64,000 bases of DNA from Lyngbya sp. PCC 8106. GTDB lineage: Bacteria; Cyanobacteriota; Cyanobacteriia; Cyanobacteriales; Microcoleaceae. The stretch lies in the NCBI RefSeq assembly GCF_000169095.1, contig NZ_AAVU01000014.1, forward strand, positions 1 through 64,000. Direction: 5' to 3'. Of the stretch, positions 16,642 to 24,932 are shown one piece after another. Numbering within the stretch: the stretch's first letter is position 1; every line of letters begins with the position of its first letter. A program made the translations under genes and the position numbers. The notes under the pieces were generated by a model, which made no database searches, was not told the DNA's origin, and saw only the letters and a program-made list of their open reading frames with translations.

Positions 16642-17872
16642 TCAGTAGGCGGTTTCCGTTCCCCAATAGTCCGAAAGGTACTTTTCGATTCCACGATTAC
16701 AAATTACCTCGGCCGAGGCAACATCTCTGTTATTTGAATAGTTACATTCATCACAGGTATGCCAACGAACTGAAAGGTTGTTATTCCATTCACTGCCACA
16801 GCTAGGACACTGCTTAGATGTTCCTCTGTGATCAACAACGGAAAAGAACTTTCCTCGTTGACCACACACCCATTTTAATAAGTTTCTGAACTGTCCAAAC
16901 CCTGCATCCAGAGAATGCTTACCCAGAAAACCTTTTGCCATCACTCTAAAATCAATGTCTTCAACGAATATTGAGTCAGCTTGATCACAAAGTTGATGGG
17001 CTGTTTTTAGGTGAAAATCCTTGCGGGTGTTGGCAATTCTGTGGTGTAATCGTGCTACTTTAACTTGTTCTTTCTCCCAATTTTTAGACCGTTTCTGTTT
17101 TCGAGATGCTCTACGTTGCAGCAATTTAAGCTTGCTTTGTAGTTCTACAAAAAACTTGGGTCTAGGAATGGTTAGTCCATCTGATGTTGCTACAAGATCG
17201 ATCAACCCTAAGTCGATCCCGACAGCCCTCCCAAAAGAAGGTGTATCTGGTATCGAAACATTAGCTTGAATTGTGATCACAACAAACCATTTTGTTCCTC
17301 TGCATCTTGAGACAACTCGCACACCTTTGATGCTAAATCCTTCAGGAATTTCGCGATGCAAATTGATATTTACAAACCCAATCTTAGGGAGTTTAATTTG
17401 ATTTCCCTTGATTGGATAAGTTGTAAATTGAGGAAACAAAAATGATTGATAGCGCAAAGTTGGCGGTGTCGGTTTCCGTCCCGCCAAACTTTGTAAGAGA
17501 GCGACCATATTTCTTATAACGTGGAAAACCTCGTCCTCTTTGTCTGAAAGATTCCCAGGAGTTATGTAATCTTTTGACTACATCTTGAGTGACCTGAGAG
17601 TGAACTTCTTTTAAGTAAGGGTTGGTCTTTTTCCATTGCGTTAACTGTCGCTTTTGCTCTATGTAACCGGGGAAAGGAGTCTCGGTCGGCATAATGTATT
17701 CTCTATCCAGAGAACACCTATCAATCATGCACTTCCGACTATTCATCCAATCTTTCAAGTCTCGCAGACAACGGTTGTATAGTAGTCTACAAGTCTCCAA
17801 CCAACTCAACATTAATTCTTGTTGAGCAGCACTGGGATAAATTCGGTAAGCATAATTCATTGTTAGTGCCAT
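16642..17872 (-). pseudogene. tnpB: tnpB (IS605 OrfB-type RNA-guided nuclease), frameshifted
   Basis: The protein is split into two frames. The N-terminal part runs from 17872 (MALT) or 17860 (MNYAYRIYPS) to about 17504 with the usual helix-turn-helix-like start. The C-terminal part runs from about 17454 to 16642 and keeps all three RuvC residues: Asp in GIDLGL, Glu in FVEDIDF and Asp in NNRDVASA. It also keeps a zinc ribbon (CPSCG and CDEC). The frames are separated by a 49-base insertion. Removing it restores YKKYGRYQSFLFPQF, a normal TnpB sequence. The gene is therefore a recent single-event pseudogene, unless the insertion is bypassed by frameshifting. Start choice between 17872 and 17860 is open. 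Confidence 0.85.
17455..17503. mobile_element. 49-base palindromic insertion inside tnpB
   Basis: CAAAGTTGGCGG (17455-17466) is nearly the reverse complement of CCGCCAAACTTTG (17481-17493), and an inner CGG-TTT-CCG stem (17470-17478) fills the loop. AGCG flanks both sides (17451-17454 and 17500-17503), fitting a 3-4 base target duplication. The insert adds 49 bases, 1 mod 3, which explains the frameshift. It looks like a small non-coding palindromic mobile repeat. Confidence 0.7.
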
Positions 17873-17967
17873 GAATGCTATTTTAGCACGAAATAAATCT
17901 ACGTTAACTGTTGTCGGCACATCGAGTCCCTCAACAGTTTTTGGGATGTCCATGGATGAGGGGCTGT

Positions 17968-18040
17968 CTGCGTGGGTTTCCCGCGCAGTTTATACGCCCC
18001 GTCCCGACGCTAACCCTGTAGGTATAGCGCGGGGCTTATA
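17968..18040. other. hairpins at the tnpB-upstream end of the IS (left end)
   Basis: CTGCGTGGG (17968-17976) pairs with CCCGCGCAG (17980-17988) with one G-T pair. A second, nested hairpin uses TATA/TATA, GCCCCG (17996-18001) with CGGGGC (18030-18035), and CGCTA (18008-18012) with TAGCG (18025-18029). Subterminal hairpins are what TnpA recognises in IS605 elements. The second hairpin could alternatively belong to a separate repeat. Confidence 0.5.
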
Positions 18041-18193
18041 GCCTCCCCAAACCCCACCTTGAGCTAAAAGATCAGCAGATTTAATCCGTTTAGCGATCGC
18101 TTGGACAATCAGACTCTCAATTCTATTGCTCTAAGCGATCCCATCTAAACTCTTGTATCCTGAACTCTTAAGGTTTATCTGAGGTTATCAAAT

Positions 18194-19762
18194 ATGAGCG
18201 ATCAAACATCTCCTCAAACTCAAAATACAGAAGTTGTTGTGATTGGAAGTGGAATCGGGGGTTTAAGTTGTGCGGCAATACTTGCCCGCTATGGCTTTGC
18301 AGTCACGGTTTGTGAAAGTCATACCATACCCGGTGGGGCAGCCCATGGCTTTGAACGGGATGGCTATATTTTTGACTCCGGGCCATCGCTGTATTCAGGA
18401 ATGTCTTATAGTCCCTCGACGAACCCGTTAAAACAAGTTCTTGATGCGATCGGTGAGGATATCTCCTGGAAAACTTACAATGTTTGGGGTTGTCGTTTAC
18501 CCGAAGGTGACTTTGATACCTCTGTTGGGGCGGATCAATTTTGTGATGTGTTGATGCGGTTGCGCGGATCTCAAGCCGTTCAAGAATGGCGAGAACTACA
18601 ACGAGTCATGGCACCGCTTAAGGATGCTGCGGTTGCTTTACCCATGGCAGCGATGCGCTATGATTTGGGTGCAATTTTTACATTAGGTCGATTTGCCCTG
18701 CCTTTATTGCAAAGTCTTCCCCACGCTTCTAAACTCACGGGAGCATTTGGCCCAATTATGGATGAGGTGATCAAAGATCCCTTTACTCGCAATTGGCTAG
18801 ATATGCTCTGTTTTCTGTTGTCTGGACTGCCTGCGAGTGGCACCAGTGCGGCAGAAGTGGCGTTTATGTTTGCGGAATGGTACAGACCGGAGGTGGTGTT
18901 AGATTATCCGGTTGGTGGCAGTGCGGCTTTGGTTGAGGCGATGGTTCGCGGACTGAAACGTTACGGGGGTTGTCTCAAACTGGGCGCTCATGTCGAACAA
19001 GTTTTAGTCGAAAATAATCGAGCGGTGGGTGTGCGTCTACGGGGCGGTGAGGAAATTCGGGCTTCTAAAGCGGTGGTTTCTGCGGCTTCGGTTTGGGATA
19101 CGCTGAAGTTAATTCCGTTGGGGGCGTTACCGCAAAGCTTTATCAAAGAGCGATCGCAGACTCCTGACTGTGAGAGTTTTATGCACCTACATTTGGGGAT
19201 TGATGCGACGGGTTTACCGGAGGATCTCGCTTGTCATTATATTACGGTGAATGACTGGGATCAGGGAATTACCTCGCCTCTGAATTTGATTGTCATGTCC
19301 ATTCCAACGGTTTTAGATCCAACTCTGGCACCGCCTGGAAAACACGTTATTCATGTTTATACGCCTGGTAATGAGCCTTATGATCTTTGGGAGGGTTTAG
19401 ATCGTCGTAGCCCTGAATATACCCAACTCAAGGAAGAACGGGCTGAACCCATGTGGAAAGCTTTAGAACGGGTTATTCCTGACGTGCGATCGCGTTGTGA
19501 AGTCACGTTGGTAGGTACGCCGCTCACCCATGAACGCTTTTTACGCCGTTACAGAGGCTCTTACGGGCCGGCTATTCCGGCTGGACAGGGGACGTTTCCT
19601 AGCCCTCAAACGCCGTTAGCGGGGCTGTTATGCTGCGGAGATTCAACGTTTCCAGGGATTGGCTTACCTGCGGTGGCAGCGAGTGGTATGATTGCAGCGA
19701 ACACGTTGGCATCGGTTCAAAAACACTCGCAAATGTTAGATGATATTGGCTGTGGTGTTTGA
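18194..19762 (+). CDS. carotenoid isomerase/desaturase-like FAD oxidoreductase
   Basis: This 522-residue flavoprotein starts with VVVIGSGIGGLSCAAILAR, the dinucleotide-binding fold, followed by ESHTIPGGAAHGFERDG and FDSGPSLYSG, which is the layout of the phytoene desaturase/CRTISO group. A C-terminal FAD-contact region appears in LLCCGDSTFPGIGLPAVAASG. Cyanobacteria usually have a true CrtISO (CrtH) plus several related paralogues of unknown substrate. The diverged start compared with CrtH suggests a paralogue here. It is likely membrane-associated, acting on a hydrophobic polyene. Transcription appears monocistronic. Confidence 0.78.
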   Translation: MSDQTSPQTQNTEVVVIGSGIGGLSCAAILARYGFAVTVCESHTIPGGAAHGFERDGYIFDSGPSLYSGMSYSPSTNPLKQVLDAIGEDISWKTYNVWGCRLPEGDFDTSVGADQFCDVLMRLRGSQAVQEWRELQRVMAPLKDAAVALPMAAMRYDLGAIFTLGRFALPLLQSLPHASKLTGAFGPIMDEVIKDPFTRNWLDMLCFLLSGLPASGTSAAEVAFMFAEWYRPEVVLDYPVGGSAALVEAMVRGLKRYGGCLKLGAHVEQVLVENNRAVGVRLRGGEEIRASKAVVSAASVWDTLKLIPLGALPQSFIKERSQTPDCESFMHLHLGIDATGLPEDLACHYITVNDWDQGITSPLNLIVMSIPTVLDPTLAPPGKHVIHVYTPGNEPYDLWEGLDRRSPEYTQLKEERAEPMWKALERVIPDVRSRCEVTLVGTPLTHERFLRRYRGSYGPAIPAGQGTFPSPQTPLAGLLCCGDSTFPGIGLPAVAASGMIAANTLASVQKHSQMLDDIGCGV

Positions 19763-19880
19763 TCAAAAATAGCGATGTGTTGCTTGCCATCAAAGGTATC
19801 GTAATTGTTGAAGATGACGGTGGTAAACTGACCATCAATCAAATTTAAAAGTTTAAATTCAAGAGTGTGGTGTTTCAAAA

Positions 19881-20729
19881 ATGTTGCAAAACCATCTGGG
19901 TGAAATTTTTAGAGGTCTATTTCTGGGGAGTTTGAGCGCTGTTTTGAGTTGGGGAATAGTTCAGGTTCCCACTTCGGCACAGTCGGATTCTTTTAACAGT
20001 TTTGCAGAATGGTGTTCAGCGCAAGAGAGTCTTTCCGCAGAAACTCAAAAAACAATAGAAGCGTTACTCCGTAAAGCGGCGACTCAAAATTGTCAGGATG
20101 CTGAGGCTGTTTTGGGCTTTGCTTCGAGTTTGAACCTGACTGCAACGGGTATTTCTGATCTCAGACCCCTTTCAAGCTTTACTCGACTTAATCGACTAAT
20201 TCTCCATAAGAATAATATCACAGATTTGGCTCCTCTGACTACATTACCGGAGTTGAAAATTTTGTATGTTGCTGGAAATCAGGTTGAGGATCTCAAACCA
20301 CTTTCTTCGATGTCGGGGTTGACTGAGTTGGTACTTCAAACGAATAAAATATCGGATATTAGTCCGCTTTCTTCCTTGACAAATCTGAAGCTTCTTTATC
20401 TTGGTTTCAATCAAGTTTCTGACTTAAAGCCTTTATCTTCCTTGACGAATTTAACTGAATTGTCTTTACCGGGAAATAAAATTTCAGATATTAGTCCCCT
20501 ATCCAGTTTAACCAATGTAACTGAACTCAATCTCAGTTCTAATCAAATTTCTGATTTGCGTCCGCTACAGCCTTTAACTCAACTGTCTGAGTTGAATCTG
20601 AATGGAAATAATGTTTCTAATATTATACCACTAACCACTTTACCCAATTTAACGGAGATTTATCTTTTTAATAATCCGGTTGAAAGTCAGGTTTGTCCAC
20701 AAAACCGAGATGCGTTATGCTTTATTTAA
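19881..20729 (+). CDS. secreted leucine-rich repeat protein (internalin-like)
   Basis: The 282-residue protein has a signal peptide (hydrophobic core about residues 12-28, possible cleavage after TSAQ), a Cys-containing cap (about 36-75), and then eight or so 22-residue leucine-rich repeats of the pattern L-x-x-L-x-L-x-x-N-x-I-S-D-I-S-P-L-S-S-L, ending in a cap with two cysteines (CPQNRDALC). The repeats are of the short bacterial/SDS22-like type. Such proteins are exported binding scaffolds; the ligand is unknown. I see no membrane anchor or sorting signal. Repeats can change number by recombination. Confidence 0.82.
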   Translation: MLQNHLGEIFRGLFLGSLSAVLSWGIVQVPTSAQSDSFNSFAEWCSAQESLSAETQKTIEALLRKAATQNCQDAEAVLGFASSLNLTATGISDLRPLSSFTRLNRLILHKNNITDLAPLTTLPELKILYVAGNQVEDLKPLSSMSGLTELVLQTNKISDISPLSSLTNLKLLYLGFNQVSDLKPLSSLTNLTELSLPGNKISDISPLSSLTNVTELNLSSNQISDLRPLQPLTQLSELNLNGNNVSNIIPLTTLPNLTEIYLFNNPVESQVCPQNRDALCFI

Positions 20730-20759
20730 TAAAAATCGAAAGAAAAACCTAGACAACAT

Positions 20760-21368
20760 CTAATTTTTTAGCAGTTCTTCAACAGTGAGAGAAAATTCTG
20801 GAAACGTTGGGGAAATAATGCGATCGTTCCCTTGATAGCGATTCATTTGATAGGTTTTGTTCTCATCGAGTACACAGACAAAAACGGTGGGGAGTTTTGG
20901 GTTTCCTAAATAGCTGCGACTCGCAACCGCCAAATAATCAACCATCCAATATTCAGATATACCCAAACGTTGATACTCCTCCAGTTTATCCACATAGTCA
21001 TCTTCCCAATTCGTTGAGACAATTTATACTACTAATTGGGGCGGTTCAAGCAGTGCAGAATAAGCAGTAGGTTGTGCTTCCCAAAGGGTTTTATCGACAA
21101 CAGTAATATCAGGATGACGACCTTGTTCTTGTCCTTGTTTGGTTTCAGTTTGAATCACAATTCTACCCGAAACTCGATAGTTTAACTGAAGTCGTTCCAC
21201 TTCTTTATCAAATTGTCGGAGGATAAAATCTGCTAGATCTTCATGTCGTCGAGTCGGAAGTTTCCTCATTATTTCACCGTTAACAAGTTCGTAGTATCCT
21301 TCTTCATCTGGAAGTTGACTAATAAATTCCTCGAATGTGAGTTGAGAGGTCAGAGGTGTTGTTATCAT
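20760..21368 (-). pseudogene. Uma2 family endonuclease gene broken by a nonsense codon
   Basis: The two frames 21024-21368 and 20760-20993 are in the same reading frame, separated by a TAA at 21024-21026 and ten sense codons. Joined, they make a 202-codon Uma2-type (PD-(D/E)XK) protein of normal length: an N-terminal LTFEEFISQLPDEEGYYELVNGEI, then HPDITVVDK, PPQLVV-stop-IVSTN, and a C-terminal ISEYWMVDYLA strand. The stop falls where family members have the catalytic Glu of the VVEV motif. It follows the CRISPR operon on the same strand, 51 bases after the last cas gene. Confidence 0.8.
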
Positions 21369-21418
21369 TGGTATTTTGGGGTTAGGTTAGAATGCGATCG
21401 TATTTTAATGTTTGGGTT

Positions 21419-23746
21419 TTAGGGGTTAGGGCGTTGAGTTGGTCTTTGAGTAGCAAGATTAATATTACCTCCTGTTTTTTCCTGATCTTGGCTTGACTTT
21501 TTTTGTTTTAGCTTTGGAGGAGCAACTTGATTTTTAGTTTTATCTTCCAAAGAAGAATTAACATCTTTAGGGAGCCTGCGATTATCTGATATGTCCATGA
21601 TATCTAATGGAGTAGGTAATACAGGACGGTCTGCATACTCATTTACTTTCCTATCTTTTTTGGGTTTACCTATACATTTTTTCTGACTGGGATTGCATTC
21701 AATCTCCATGTACCGTGTTTGATCTGAATCTGGAGTTTTATCACACCGCAACATTGCCAATAACATCTCAATTCGTGGTATTTGTTTCAGATGTTCAAGC
21801 TGTTGTCTGTTATGATCTTTGGGATAGTCATCTTCACTAATTTGATCTAGAATATAGTTTTCAAACTTTTTAACACAACTTTTTTTAGTTTGGGTGATAC
21901 TTATTGGTGGATTTGACCATTGCTCATTCTCAAATAATTGACTGTAGCGTTTTTTGCGATCGCTCAAATGCAATTCATAATCAATCTTGACTGCACCCAT
22001 CCCCAAAGGTTTACCTATTCCCAGAGAAAAACAGTATTGTTCTCCTGTTTTACCCGTTTCCAGTTGTTGCGATTTATCGCTGCTAAGACTAAGCACCCAC
22101 AACAATGCACCCAATTCAACATCACTCAAATTTTCAAAGTGAATATCAAATTTAAAAGTCACTCCTTTGTTAATAGGTGTAATAAGAGTTGTTTGAGTAT
22201 CAGAGTCTTCAGATTTATTTCTTTTATCTAGATTGCGTTTTAACTTAAATTGAGGATTACTTCCCTTATGCCAATATAGTTTATGACCACGAATTACTGT
22301 TTTTTCAAGAGGTTCACTAGCATAATGCTTAAGATCTTTTGGAACAGCATTTTTTTGAACTAGATAGTGTGGAAAATAGCTTGGTTTTGGTTCAGATAGT
22401 ATCTGAGGAATTACAGGAGTTTTGCTATACCAAATATCATTTTCATTAGTTTGATATAAAGCATCGGTAACAAAAACTCTACTCGCTCTTTGTTTATTAA
22501 AATCTTTAGGCAATTTCTTTTCTGTAAATTCCTGTTTGACCCAACCAAAGATAGCATCAGCTATATCAATTAAAGGAATAGCTACAAATAAAATGCCAAT
22601 CAAGAAATTAATATTTAAAAGCGTAACTGAATAACGAATTGGAGCATTGTTCCAATTAATTACATAAGGATCACTAACTATTGTAGGAATAAAGTCTAAT
22701 ACAGTTGTGGCGTGACCATTACCTTCTGGAGAGTAAGGAATCCGAAAATTAGGACTTTGACCAAAAAATCCGACTGTTTTGCTTTTTCCATCGTGATAGT
22801 AAAACACTGGACGACCTTCTTTTAATACTCCCCAATCCTTCTCAAAAGGTAATTTTTTCTGAAAATCGGTCAGCGCATTACGATAATGCTCAATTGCTGT
22901 ATCATCTATTGGTAATGGATCTACTTCTATATTTTCCGGGAAGACTATACAGTGATTGCGACGTGGAGAATCTTTATCTCCTTGTTTCATATTTCCACTG
23001 GTAATAAGCACGCCCTTTTTATAATGAGTATCTGGCAAATCTACATCATGAGCAAATAATCGTTTAGCTCTATCTGTGTTGTCTACCGCTACATTTTGAT
23101 AGCTCACATTAATATACTGAAGCTCATATTTATCATCATTAAATTTTTTAAAATTTTGTAAGTTAAGAGGCGTTTCCCTAACCCAAGCAAATGTTGCACC
23201 TTGTTCAGTTTTAGCTAATTGAATATACCAATCATCTTGTCTTTTTACCAAGTAGCCAGCTTTTATTATTTCAGGAGAAACATACTCTTTATATTCTTGG
23301 CCCCAAGACTCTTTATCAGGATTTGAACCAACAGCACGGAAAAATAATCGATCATTACCTGAAACTCGATCTATCTTTCCAAAACTCACAATTTCAACTA
23401 AAGTTCGCAACATCCCTCGAATACTACTCCCAGGAATAACGGGTTGATTAGTTGCAGGATTAATAAAGAAATTGGATCTTTTTTGTTTGAGGTCAGGTGG
23501 TAAATCATTAAAAGGTGTTTCTCCATATTCGGCAAAATCTTCTGGACTCCAACCACCACGAGTATACAGAGGAGATTCTGTGGTTAACGTGCATTCAATT
23601 CTACCCGTATGTCGTTCTGAATAATAGCGATCGCCCTCTGGTAAAGGTAGTTCTGCTTCAACAACTTTTTCAGGTAATTCTACAAAATTATAGGGAGCAA
23701 TAGCTTTGCGATCGCTATCGACTTTAGAAATATGTTTCGGACTCAT
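21419..23746 (-). CDS. RAMP-superfamily CRISPR protein, TIGR03986 type (type III)
   Basis: At 775 residues this is the large RAMP protein often found at the end of type III-D operons. The N-terminal RAMP region includes the conserved IPGSSIRGMLRTLVEI (104-119) and NDRLFFRAVG (131-140), and a glycine-rich loop GIGKPLGMGAVKI lies in the C-terminal half. It is expected to bind crRNA or target RNA in the effector. Two features are unusual: a hydrophobic stretch at about 376-397 (NINFLIGILFVAIPLIDIAD) and a long charged C-terminal tail (from about 640). It lies 60 bases downstream of the Uma2 gene and ends the intact operon. Confidence 0.8.
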   Translation of the reverse strand: MSPKHISKVDSDRKAIAPYNFVELPEKVVEAELPLPEGDRYYSERHTGRIECTLTTESPLYTRGGWSPEDFAEYGETPFNDLPPDLKQKRSNFFINPATNQPVIPGSSIRGMLRTLVEIVSFGKIDRVSGNDRLFFRAVGSNPDKESWGQEYKEYVSPEIIKAGYLVKRQDDWYIQLAKTEQGATFAWVRETPLNLQNFKKFNDDKYELQYINVSYQNVAVDNTDRAKRLFAHDVDLPDTHYKKGVLITSGNMKQGDKDSPRRNHCIVFPENIEVDPLPIDDTAIEHYRNALTDFQKKLPFEKDWGVLKEGRPVFYYHDGKSKTVGFFGQSPNFRIPYSPEGNGHATTVLDFIPTIVSDPYVINWNNAPIRYSVTLLNINFLIGILFVAIPLIDIADAIFGWVKQEFTEKKLPKDFNKQRASRVFVTDALYQTNENDIWYSKTPVIPQILSEPKPSYFPHYLVQKNAVPKDLKHYASEPLEKTVIRGHKLYWHKGSNPQFKLKRNLDKRNKSEDSDTQTTLITPINKGVTFKFDIHFENLSDVELGALLWVLSLSSDKSQQLETGKTGEQYCFSLGIGKPLGMGAVKIDYELHLSDRKKRYSQLFENEQWSNPPISITQTKKSCVKKFENYILDQISEDDYPKDHNRQQLEHLKQIPRIEMLLAMLRCDKTPDSDQTRYMEIECNPSQKKCIGKPKKDRKVNEYADRPVLPTPLDIMDISDNRRLPKDVNSSLEDKTKNQVAPPKLKQKKSSQDQEKTGGNINLATQRPTQRPNP

Positions 23747-23806
23747 CGTTCAATCTCCTTATAGTAAAATAAATTGACTTAAGATCTATTGGCTTGATTA
23801 CACTTT

Positions 23807-24376
23807 CTAAAAACTAACTCCTTCATACAACACTTCAATCTGACACTCAAACTCAATACTTTCTAATGCGATCGCCTCTCCTTGATAGGACGCATAGTAA
23901 AGCCACATTTTTCCTTCTCCTCGACGATAAACTTCAACCGATCTCGATTCTGAATCAATTAAGACATATTCTTGTAAACTGGGAATTTGCCGATAATATT
24001 TGAGTTTTTTTGTGTTATCGTAATAAGCGGTACTCGGAGACAGCACTTCCACAATTACTGTAGGATGTTCTATAAAGTCACGAGCTTTTAGATCGTCTGG
24101 ATGGCAAGTCACGACTAAATCTGGATAGAAATAACGACTATTTTTACTAGCCTGAACTTTCACATCCGATACATTTGCTTGACAACCACGCTGTCGTAAA
24201 TGAGGTCTTAAAGCTGTATAAAAATTGAGAGCAATGGTGTTATGAGGAATACTCCCCCCCGTCATCGCCACAATCTCGCCGTCAATATACTCATGCCTAA
24301 ATTCCTGCTTGGCTTCCCATTCTAAGTATTCTTCTGGGGTCATTTTTTGAGGATATTGGGGTTCAGCAATCATCAT
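23807..24376 (-). CDS. Uma2 family endonuclease embedded in the CRISPR operon
   Basis: This 189-residue Uma2 (DUF820) protein is of restriction-endonuclease-like fold. It begins with MTPEEYLEWE and FRHEYIDGEIVAMTGG, and has the catalytic pair Asp in FYPDLVVTC and Glu in VIVEVLSPS, followed by the LKYYRQIPSLQEYVLID helix and strand. All visible catalytic positions are intact. Its ATG lies inside the end of csx19 (14-base overlap), so it is translated with the cas genes. Uma2 genes are abundant and mobile in cyanobacteria, mostly without known function. Whether it works with the type III complex is open. Confidence 0.85.
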   Translation of the reverse strand: MMIAEPQYPQKMTPEEYLEWEAKQEFRHEYIDGEIVAMTGGSIPHNTIALNFYTALRPHLRQRGCQANVSDVKVQASKNSRYFYPDLVVTCHPDDLKARDFIEHPTVIVEVLSPSTAYYDNTKKLKYYRQIPSLQEYVLIDSESRSVEVYRRGEGKMWLYYASYQGEAIALESIEFECQIEVLYEGVSF

Positions 24377-24932
24377 TTTCTCCTAATTTTATTTCCTGAG
24401 TTGTTAAATTAACCAGACGACTGAGATAGATTCTTGCTACTCCACTATCATCATAATTAATGTAGTGGTAAACAACTAAACGCACTGGTTTGTCAAGTTT
24501 GTGATCGCCAACAGTCACAAGACTCAAAGGTACAGCGTGTTTTAAACCTTGTGAACCATCCCAGAGTAGAGTAAAGTTACCTTCTCGTTCCCCATGTGTT
24601 CCCCAAAGGATTTGAGGTTCTATAATTTGATCTTCCTCTAGATTCCCAACAAATCGCCATTTCCAGTTTTCTCTAGACTTCCAGAGTAATACTTCACCTT
24701 CTTGTCCAAAAATTCGACACTGTTGTAAAGTAGATAATCGTAAAGTTGGAAAATTAGATTCAGTAAATACTTCATTAGCAATAGTTAACTTTCCATTGTC
24801 AAAACGTCCCCAAATTACACCATCATCAGCATGAGCTAATAAATAAGATGTTTGCTCAGATACCGATGATGCTTTATATTCTAACCAACTGTGTAATTCA
24901 TCATTATTTTTAAATGCTTTTTCCTCACTCAT
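24363..24932 (-). CDS. csx19: type III-D CRISPR protein Csx19 (TIGR03984 type)
   Basis: The 189-residue protein has the Csx19-typical opening: a short helix, then YLLAHADDGVIWGRF (about 45-59), LRLSTLQQCRIFG, a Trp-rich strand (WKSRENWKWRFVG) and a closing VRLVVYHYINYDDSGVARIYLSRL. Csx19 is a small subunit-like component seen only in type III-D operons and is thought to be structural. The gene overlaps the double-Cas7 gene by four bases upstream and Uma2 by 14 bases downstream. No catalytic residues are expected. Assignment rests on family recollection plus perfect operon context. Confidence 0.8.
   Translation of the reverse strand: MSEEKAFKNNDELHSWLEYKASSVSEQTSYLLAHADDGVIWGRFDNGKLTIANEVFTESNFPTLRLSTLQQCRIFGQEGEVLLWKSRENWKWRFVGNLEEDQIIEPQILWGTHGEREGNFTLLWDGSQGLKHAVPLSLVTVGDHKLDKPVRLVVYHYINYDDSGVARIYLSRLVNLTTQEIKLGENDDC

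Larger units (their letters stand above)
16531..18040 (-). mobile_element. IS200/IS605 family (IS1341-type, tnpB-only) insertion sequence
   Basis: The minus-strand unit comprises hairpins upstream of tnpB (17968-18040), a broken tnpB, and a right-end hairpin (16544-16569) followed by GGGAGTATGTCA. No tnpA (Y1 transposase) is present, so it would depend on TnpA in trans. Hairpin ends without terminal inverted repeats are the hallmark of the IS605 group. The RNA read from the 3' end of tnpB through the right end would be the reRNA/omega RNA that guides TnpB. The left boundary is approximate. Confidence 0.75.
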
